From the NCBI GenBank assembly GCA_021813265.1, contig JAKALF010000026.1, positions 1-9,355 on the forward strand: a DNA stretch of 9,355 nt, written 5' to 3'. This DNA comes from a bacterium (lineage in GTDB: Bacteria > Patescibacteriota > Minisyncoccia > UBA6257 > GWB1-50-10). Both the position numbers and the translations under genes were made by a program. The notes below the pieces were generated by a model. It was not told the origin of the DNA and ran no database searches. It saw only the letters and a program-made list of their open reading frames with translations. Within the stretch, counting starts at the first letter, position 1; every line of letters starts with the position of its first letter. Below, in pieces: positions 4,626 through 9,355 of the stretch.

Positions 4626-6254
4626 ATGGCTAAAAAAATATTATTTAACGAAGAAGCGCGAGCTTCAATGAAAAAGGGTATTGATACCCTTGCTCAAGCC
4701 GTAAAGATGACGCTTGGTCCTCGTGGACGAGCCGTTGTCATTGAAAAAGGATATGGGTCTCCCCAGGTTACCTTTGATGGCGTAACGGTGGCGAAAGAAA
4801 TCGAGCTTGAGGAAAAATATGAAAATCTGGGAGCGGAATTCATCAAACAGGCCGCCGACAAAACCGATGACAATGTTGGAGACGGAACGACGACATCCGT
4901 TGTTCTCTCTCACGCTATGATTGACGCGGGCGAGAAGATGATTAACGAGAAAGGATTTAATGTTATCCAACTCGCGGAGGAACTTAAATTGGGAAGCGAG
5001 GCCATTATCAAAGCTCTCGAGTCTCAGAGAGAATCCATTAATGACAATAAAAAAATCGAGGAGGTCGCGACGCTTTCAGCGAAGGACGAGCATATCGGAA
5101 AACTTATCGCTGAAATTATGGCAAAGGTTGGACGAGACGGAGTCGTGACCATTGAAGACTCTAATACGCTTGGAAACTCATATGAGATGGTTGAGGGAAT
5201 GCAGTTTGACAAAGGATATGTTTCTCAATACATGGTAACCAATCAGGAACGCATGGAAGCGGAGCTTGAAGACCCTTATATCCTTGTTACCGATAAAAAA
5301 ATCTCCTCTATCCAAGAACTTCTTCCGCTTCTTGAAAAAATCGTGGCAAGCGGGAAAAAAGAACTTGTAATCATGGCCGAGGAAATTGAGGGAGAAGCGC
5401 TTGCGACTCTCATCTTAAACAAAATCAGAGGAGTCTTTAATGTTTTGGCCGTTAAAGCTCCGGGATTCGGAGACAGGAAGAAGGAAATGCTTCAGGATAT
5501 AGCGATTGTGACGGGAGCTCAGGTTATTTCCGATGATCTCGGAAAGAAGTTGGAAAATGTTGAACTTGCCGATTTAGGGCACGCGCACAAAGTTGTTTCA
5601 ACAAAAGACGACACAACCATTGTCGGAGGAAAGGGGAATAAAAAGACGATTGAGGATCGCGTTCTACAGATCCGCGCCCTTATCAAAAAAAGCGATTCCG
5701 ATTTTGACAAGGAAAAATTAGAGGAACGTCTCGGAAAACTTTCGGGAGGCGTGGCTATTTTGAAAGTAGGGGCACCGACGGAATCCGCCCAAAAAGAATT
5801 AAAACAGCGCGTTGAAGACGCCGTATCCGCGACGCGCGCGGCCATGGAGGAAGGAATTGTTCCTGGAGGAGGTATCGCGCTTTTGAATGTCGAGATGAAT
5901 ATGGAAGCGAAGAAACAGACATCTCCCGTCGCTCAGGCGGCGCACGCTATTTTAATGCAAGCCGTTGAAGCTCCTATTGTCGCCATCATCGAAAACAGCG
6001 GAGAAAATCCAACAAAGATCTTGGAAATACTGAAGACAAGAAAACCGGGTGAGAATTGGAAAGGATTCAACGCGATGACGAATGAAATAGGGGATCTCAA
6101 AGCGGCAGGCATTATCGACCCTCTCAAGGTTACAAAAACCGCTTTTATGAACGCCGTATCCGTGGCGAGCAATTATCTTACGATTGGAGCCGCGGTAACT
6201 GAAATTCCGGAAAAGAAAGACGAAAAACCCGATATGGGAATGGGAGGATATTAA
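4626..6254 (+). CDS. groEL: Chaperonin GroEL (Hsp60)
   Basis: The 542-aa ATP-driven folding chamber subunit (tetradecamer), working with GroES. Nucleotide-site motifs are present: TLGPRGR (29-35), FDGVTVAKEIELE with the catalytic Asp51 (Asp52 in E. coli), GDGTTT (85-90), and the second catalytic Asp398 in RVEDAVSATRAAMEEGIVPGGG. The apical-domain segment KAPGFGDRKKEML (277-289) is well conserved. The tail is short, ending PDMGMGGY, with only a remnant of the usual GGM repeats. The start is 5 nt after the groES stop without a visible Shine-Dalgarno site, so translational coupling to groES is likely. A strong hairpin follows 17 nt after the stop. Confidence 0.98.
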   Translation: MAKKILFNEEARASMKKGIDTLAQAVKMTLGPRGRAVVIEKGYGSPQVTFDGVTVAKEIELEEKYENLGAEFIKQAADKTDDNVGDGTTTSVVLSHAMIDAGEKMINEKGFNVIQLAEELKLGSEAIIKALESQRESINDNKKIEEVATLSAKDEHIGKLIAEIMAKVGRDGVVTIEDSNTLGNSYEMVEGMQFDKGYVSQYMVTNQERMEAELEDPYILVTDKKISSIQELLPLLEKIVASGKKELVIMAEEIEGEALATLILNKIRGVFNVLAVKAPGFGDRKKEMLQDIAIVTGAQVISDDLGKKLENVELADLGHAHKVVSTKDDTTIVGGKGNKKTIEDRVLQIRALIKKSDSDFDKEKLEERLGKLSGGVAILKVGAPTESAQKELKQRVEDAVSATRAAMEEGIVPGGGIALLNVEMNMEAKKQTSPVAQAAHAILMQAVEAPIVAIIENSGENPTKILEILKTRKPGENWKGFNAMTNEIGDLKAAGIIDPLKVTKTAFMNAVSVASNYLTIGAAVTEIPEKKDEKPDMGMGGY

Positions 6255-6270
6255 GATTCTTGAACTAACA

Positions 6271-6300
6271 AAAAGAGCGATTCACATGAATCGCTCTTTT
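6271..6300. terminator. Bidirectional terminator for groEL and tmk
   Basis: A perfect 13-bp stem AAAAGAGCGATTC (6271-6283) / GAATCGCTCTTTT (6288-6300) with loop ACAT. T-runs lie at the 3' side on both strands, TTTT on plus and TTTTTGTT on minus. The tmk stop codon (6282-6284) lies at the loop and the last tmk codons form one arm. Confidence 0.9.
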
Positions 6301-6920
6301 ATGATTCCCCTCACTATTCTTTGAACTTCGTCGATAGACAAAGTTCCATCAATTTTTCTCCACGCGTTTTTCGGCTTTAGTTTCATGAAATGTTTTTTAT
6401 AGCCCTTTCTTACTTTTTCATGAAAAACAAGATCCTCTCTTTGAAAGCGATCGCTTTTTCCGAGTCTTTTACCTCGTTCTAAACCTATTTTCGGAGGAAC
6501 ATCGATCCAGAAGGTAAAATCAAAAGAAAAATATTTCTTCGCGAAATTATTTATAACATCGAAGATTTCTTGAGAAACGACATTTCTTCCATATATCTGA
6601 TACGCGACCGATGAAGCGTCAAATCTGTCAGAGATCGCGAAATCATACCTGTTCCGGGAAGCTTTAAGAAGGACTTCATCAACATGTTGAGCTCGATCAG
6701 CCTCGAAAAGTAGCAACTCGGCTCTATTGGAAATCGTTCCCGTGTGATGCAGGAGTACTTCCCTGATTTTGTGGCACACGGGATCATGTTCGCTCCCCGG
6801 TTCCTTTGTGAGGAGAACGTTGTATTCTTTTTCGATGAGATATTGAGTGAGGAGACGTGCTTGTGTTGATTTGCCGCTTCCTTCGGAACCCTCGAAACAA
6901 ATATACATGGGTTTTTTCAT
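6282..6920 (-). CDS. tmk: Thymidylate kinase (dTMP kinase)
   Basis: Phosphorylates dTMP to dTDP with ATP, the obligatory step between thymidylate synthase and dTTP. The protein is 212 aa, normal length. The P-loop FEGSEGSGKST spans 9-19 with Lys17. The EPG motif (40-42) is followed by the family's IRE segment. The DRF motif (98-100) runs into ASSVAYQ, which binds dTMP. A LID region (about 147-163) carries several Arg (LERGKRLGKSDRFQRED). The start is supported by an AAGGA Shine-Dalgarno site 9 nt upstream. It converges on groEL, and its final residues KERFM are encoded inside the shared terminator stem. It diverges from the tandem ThyX-like gene with a matching leader, which fits joint control of thymidylate supply. 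Confidence 0.96.
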   Translation of the reverse strand: MKKPMYICFEGSEGSGKSTQARLLTQYLIEKEYNVLLTKEPGSEHDPVCHKIREVLLHHTGTISNRAELLLFEADRAQHVDEVLLKASRNRYDFAISDRFDASSVAYQIYGRNVVSQEIFDVINNFAKKYFSFDFTFWIDVPPKIGLERGKRLGKSDRFQREDLVFHEKVRKGYKKHFMKLKPKNAWRKIDGTLSIDEVQRIVRGIIKERFM

Positions 6921-6956
6921 GACACTTTTCCTTATGTTTGTGTATGTGCTTATCTC

Positions 6957-6986
6957 ACCTTAGCAGAGATGGTCTTTTGTTGTAAA
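6957..6986 (-). promoter_or_regulatory. Possible tmk promoter
   Basis: On the minus strand: TTTACA (6986-6981), an 18-bp spacer, TAAGGT (6962-6957) preceded by TGC. The -10 is poor, but the extended TG and the leader (about 30 nt ending in an AAGGA Shine-Dalgarno site) support it. It mirrors the opposite promoter of the ThyX-like gene. Confidence 0.35.
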
Positions 6987-6989
6987 TCA

Positions 6990-7019
6990 TGGACAAGAAA
7001 AGGTTTTTCATGATATGGT
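6990..7019 (+). promoter_or_regulatory. Possible promoter of the ThyX-like gene
   Basis: TGGACA (6990-6995), an 18-bp spacer, TATGGT (7014-7019) with extended TGA just before it. The predicted start is near 7026, giving a leader of about 32 nt that ends with AAGGAG at 7047-7052, 5 nt before the ATG. Confidence 0.45.
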
Positions 7020-7057
7020 TTTTCTAGTTTTTATTAACAAACACATAAGGAGTAATC

Positions 7058-8782
7058 ATGAAAGTTATAACTTCGTTCGCGAAAGATTTTTTAAGTTCAC
7101 AAGTGGGATATGGATTTTCAGACAGGGAAACTCTTGTCCTCGATTTGTTTTTTACCAATACGGATAGGAAAGTTTTCTTTATAAGACCCGCCCTGCCAAC
7201 CTCGGTTTCGGGAGCTTTGATTTCCATGTATTCTCGGATGAAAAATCAGAGAGGAATCAGGGGTCATTTCGTGGACAATCTTCTTCCTCTCATACTTCTT
7301 TCTTTTACCTCTCTCTTTAGGGATCAAAAAGACGACGAAGAGGTTGGAAACACGGTTAGAAAGATGCAGAAGTTTTTGTCAGAAAACCATATTCGTTCTC
7401 TTGATGAATTTTGTGCTTTTAGTTTCCCGCTTGAAAAGGCTTTCTCGGAGTTTTTCGCGAGCGCGTCATATGATGTAAATTACATGGAAAAGATCGCGTC
7501 GTCTCCCAAAACAAAACACTTTTTTAAGTTGTTTCTTGATTCGTATGGACATAATTCCATCGCGAGAACGACTTCGTTCACGCTCTGCTGTGAAAACATC
7601 TCTATGCTCGCGGCCAAGTCTTTAGAGTGGTCAAGGCCGGGGTCGGCTTTTATAGAACTATCTTCGCGATTCATTTCTATGGAAAAAGCCGAAGTGTATC
7701 CGGTTTGGGAAGAAGTGTCCAATATGGAACTTCGTTCTCTTACAAAAGAAAGCATATATCGCATGTTTGAGATGTATAAAGAGCAGACCAGCCTATTTAC
7801 GGAGTTTATGAAAGAACGGTACGCTCCCGTGTTTTCTCCGGATGATCTTGAAAGAGGAGCTTTTGGAGAAGCGTGTGACGTGGTGGGTAACTTTCTTCCC
7901 GCCGGGACTCTTACATCCGTTGGGGTAGTAGCAAGCGGGGAGGCGTTTCCGGAGATTTTAAAGCATTTGAGACTTGATAACACGCCTGAAAATGAGGCGT
8001 TGATAGAGGCCATCATAGAGGAGGGGGACAAAGTTGGGCTCGGGCAGTTTATACGACACGCGGATCCGTCCGAATGGAAGAGGAAATCCTGGAATTACCT
8101 TGATACGGATCATTTTTTCCTTGACACGGATGAACTCAGGGATTCAAAAATGATAGGGTGGTATGGAATTTCATCTCGTCAAGCGGAAGATGTACTCTTA
8201 AAATCTTTTAAAGATCTTCACGCGTACAAAGAAGCGAAAACCTTTTGGGATGTTATAGCGATTCTTAAGCGCATTCCGCGAGGCGATTATGACAAACTTC
8301 CGAACCAGTTTGAGTTTGGTTCGGGATTTTTCCGCGGCATTATGACCTTCAGGGGGTGGAGAGATGTTCATCGCCAAGGGTTTTCAACACACATGAGAAC
8401 CTACCTTACCCCTCATATCGGATTCTACAGATACGACAAACCGGCGCCTCAGGAGTTTTTTGACGCGTCAAGGGAAGTTTATCGCACGGGTAGAATACTT
8501 TATCAAAAGATGAGAGAGTGTTTAATTTCGGACGAGCTCACTCAATATCCATTGGCTCTCGGAAACTTAGTCGGGTTTCATATCGGAGGAAACTTTTCTC
8601 AGTGGGAATTCGTGAATTGGCAGAGGACAAAACCCTCCGTCAATCATGAAGTGAGGAAAGTGATTGTAGAAGGAGAAAAACTCTTGAGGGAATATTATGG
8701 TTGGTGGAAGGAGATCTCAAGAGCTAATCTGGTTCCGGCGTATATTTTTTCAAGAACGAAAGAATATATCGCCATGATGTGA
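7058..8782 (+). CDS. Tandem ThyX-like (FAD-dependent thymidylate synthase family) protein
   Basis: 574 aa, about twice the size of ordinary ThyX (roughly 220-250 aa), read here as two ThyX-type halves. First half: YGHNSIARTTSFTL (163-176) resembles the GH.S..E...F.F segment of ThyX. EWSRPGSAFIELSSRF (190-205) sits where the RHRxxSxNExSxRY signature belongs, keeping only E, S and R. NFLPAGTLTSVGVVASGEA (278-296) resembles the LP..T segment. Second half: FRGWRDVHRQGFSTHMRTYL (431-450) and GFHIGGNFSQWEFVNWQRT (506-524) followed by NHEVRKVI resemble the RDLQRHR and NLRE...LRT...H..R blocks of the C-terminal ThyX-like domain. The start has a good AAGGAG site 5 nt upstream. The divergent partner is tmk, and a terminator follows. 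If active it would methylate dUMP using FAD, NADPH and methylenetetrahydrofolate; motif loss makes that uncertain. Confidence 0.75.
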   Translation: MKVITSFAKDFLSSQVGYGFSDRETLVLDLFFTNTDRKVFFIRPALPTSVSGALISMYSRMKNQRGIRGHFVDNLLPLILLSFTSLFRDQKDDEEVGNTVRKMQKFLSENHIRSLDEFCAFSFPLEKAFSEFFASASYDVNYMEKIASSPKTKHFFKLFLDSYGHNSIARTTSFTLCCENISMLAAKSLEWSRPGSAFIELSSRFISMEKAEVYPVWEEVSNMELRSLTKESIYRMFEMYKEQTSLFTEFMKERYAPVFSPDDLERGAFGEACDVVGNFLPAGTLTSVGVVASGEAFPEILKHLRLDNTPENEALIEAIIEEGDKVGLGQFIRHADPSEWKRKSWNYLDTDHFFLDTDELRDSKMIGWYGISSRQAEDVLLKSFKDLHAYKEAKTFWDVIAILKRIPRGDYDKLPNQFEFGSGFFRGIMTFRGWRDVHRQGFSTHMRTYLTPHIGFYRYDKPAPQEFFDASREVYRTGRILYQKMRECLISDELTQYPLALGNLVGFHIGGNFSQWEFVNWQRTKPSVNHEVRKVIVEGEKLLREYYGWWKEISRANLVPAYIFSRTKEYIAMM

Positions 8783-8787
8783 CATTT

Positions 8788-8813
8788 AGGCCCCATATAT
8801 ATGGGGCCTTTTT
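8788..8813 (+). terminator. Terminator of the ThyX-like gene
   Basis: A 9-bp stem AGGCCCCAT (8788-8796) / ATGGGGCCT (8801-8809) with loop ATAT and TTTTT (8809-8813). It lies 6 nt after the stop codon. Confidence 0.9.
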
Positions 8814-8818
8814 GGGTC

Positions 8819-8847
8819 TTGATAATAGGAAGGGGAGGAGATATACT
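8819..8847 (+). promoter_or_regulatory. lemA promoter, leaderless start
   Basis: TTGATA (8819-8824), a 17-bp spacer, TATACT (8842-8847). Each box matches at five of six positions. Nine bases separate the -10 from the ATG, so the mRNA begins within about four bases of the start codon. The GGGGAGGAG in the spacer would not be transcribed. Confidence 0.7.
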
Positions 8848-8856
8848 TACACCATT

Positions 8857-9355
8857 ATGATGTACATATATATTGTTTTGGGAGTTCTTGTTTTGTGGCT
8901 TATTGTCGGGTATAACAGCCTCGTTCGTTTGGTCAATAGAACCAAAGAGGCGTGGGCTGATATTGATGTCCAATTAAAACGTAGACATGACCTTATTCCC
9001 AATCTTGTGGAGACGGTAAAGGGATATGCCGCGCATGAAACCCAGGCGTTTCAGTCGGTAACGGAAGCAAGGGCGAAAGCGCTAAACGCGCAGACCGTTG
9101 ATGAGAAAGCAAAAGCGGAAAATGGTTTGAGTTCAGCCTTGAAAAGCATTTTCGCCGTGGCGGAAGCGTATCCGGAACTTCGAGCTGTTGAAAGTTTTGT
9201 GAATTTGCAAAACGAACTCTCCGATACGGAAAATAAAATCCAAGCGGCGCGAAGGTTTTATAACGGAAACGTCCGAGATTTGAATACCAAGATTGAAGTG
9301 TTTCCAACGAATGTTATCGCCCATATGTTTACCTTCAAGAAACAGGAATTCTTTG
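8857..9355 (+). CDS. lemA: LemA family membrane protein (5' part, cut by window edge)
   Basis: An open frame of 166 codons runs off the right edge; LemA proteins are usually about 180-200 aa, so only the C-terminal end is missing. It starts with a hydrophobic segment (YIYIVLGVLVLWLIVG, about 3-18) and then the very conserved LemA block: NSLVRLVNRTKEAWADIDV, LKRRHDLIPNLVETVKGYA (about 41-59). A helical region follows that includes AYPELRAVESF and LQNELSDTENKI with ARRFYNGNVRDLN (about 132-144). The last visible part, FPTNVIAHMFTFKKQEFF, is the family's usual C-terminal area. The molecular role of LemA is not established; it is an inner-membrane-anchored, helical cytoplasmic or extracellular protein, often next to an HtpX-type M48 peptidase gene. 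That neighbour would lie beyond the window. ATG 8857 is followed by a second ATG at 8860; either could be used. Confidence 0.93.
   Translation, partial: MMYIYIVLGVLVLWLIVGYNSLVRLVNRTKEAWADIDVQLKRRHDLIPNLVETVKGYAAHETQAFQSVTEARAKALNAQTVDEKAKAENGLSSALKSIFAVAEAYPELRAVESFVNLQNELSDTENKIQAARRFYNGNVRDLNTKIEVFPTNVIAHMFTFKKQEFF

Noticed and set aside
6955..7011. 18-codon frame upstream of tmk (minus strand, starts MKNLFLSMIY), a possible leader peptide
   Set aside because: No Shine-Dalgarno site, it begins upstream of the predicted tmk promoter, and the length is within chance.
8828..8840. GGGGAGGAG as the Shine-Dalgarno site of lemA
   Set aside because: It is about 17 nt or more from the ATG and lies between the -35 and -10, upstream of the predicted transcript.
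8695..9324. Minus-strand open frames opposite the ThyX-like gene end and lemA
   Set aside because: They are antisense shadows of conserved coding sequence with no family resemblance.

Overview
The window looks like a chromosomal stretch from a small-genome bacterium, most likely a Candidate Phyla Radiation / Patescibacteria (Parcubacteria-like) lineage. Reasons for this are the moderate-GC compact layout, a hydrolase-degenerate and shortened Rel protein, a very diverged tandem-domain ThyX homologue, and several genes whose promoter sits so close to the start codon that the mRNA is probably leaderless. The lineage is inferred from gene character only; no rRNA or marker phylogeny is available here. 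Nothing points to a phage, plasmid, IS or CRISPR.

Layout from left to right. A 93-bp palindrome (25-117) abuts a minus-strand tRNA-Leu(CAA) (115-199). Divergent from it is parA (286-1242). A gene-free stretch of about 320 bp follows (1243-1566). It holds a strong promoter overlapping the parA stop, a CACGTG-centred repeat that recurs, and two hairpin terminators. Then comes parB (1567-2508), convergent with a rel gene (2505-4199, minus), with 4 bp of stop-codon overlap. rel diverges from groES-groEL (4321-6254). That operon has a TTGACA/TATAAT promoter and a degenerate CIRCE operator in its leader. A bidirectional terminator after groEL is built into the last codons of the convergent tmk (6282-6920, minus). 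tmk diverges from a tandem ThyX-like gene (7058-8782), which ends in a good terminator. The 5' 166 codons of lemA (from 8857) run off the right edge.

Functions. parA/parB form a chromosome segregation system, and the gap between them is the natural place to look for parS-like sites. rel (alarmone synthesis) and groES-groEL (folding, heat-shock controlled) fire from back-to-back promoters, so two stress responses share one control region. tmk and the ThyX-like gene are likely consecutive steps of dTMP/dTDP supply. They are divergent with mirror-image promoters and matching Shine-Dalgarno leaders.

The points I rate most worth a second look are the Rel protein with a synthetase but no hydrolase metal site, the orphan transcription unit between parA and parB, the tandem ThyX homologue with a degraded signature motif, the palindrome ending exactly on the tRNA CCA, and the leaderless-gene pattern.
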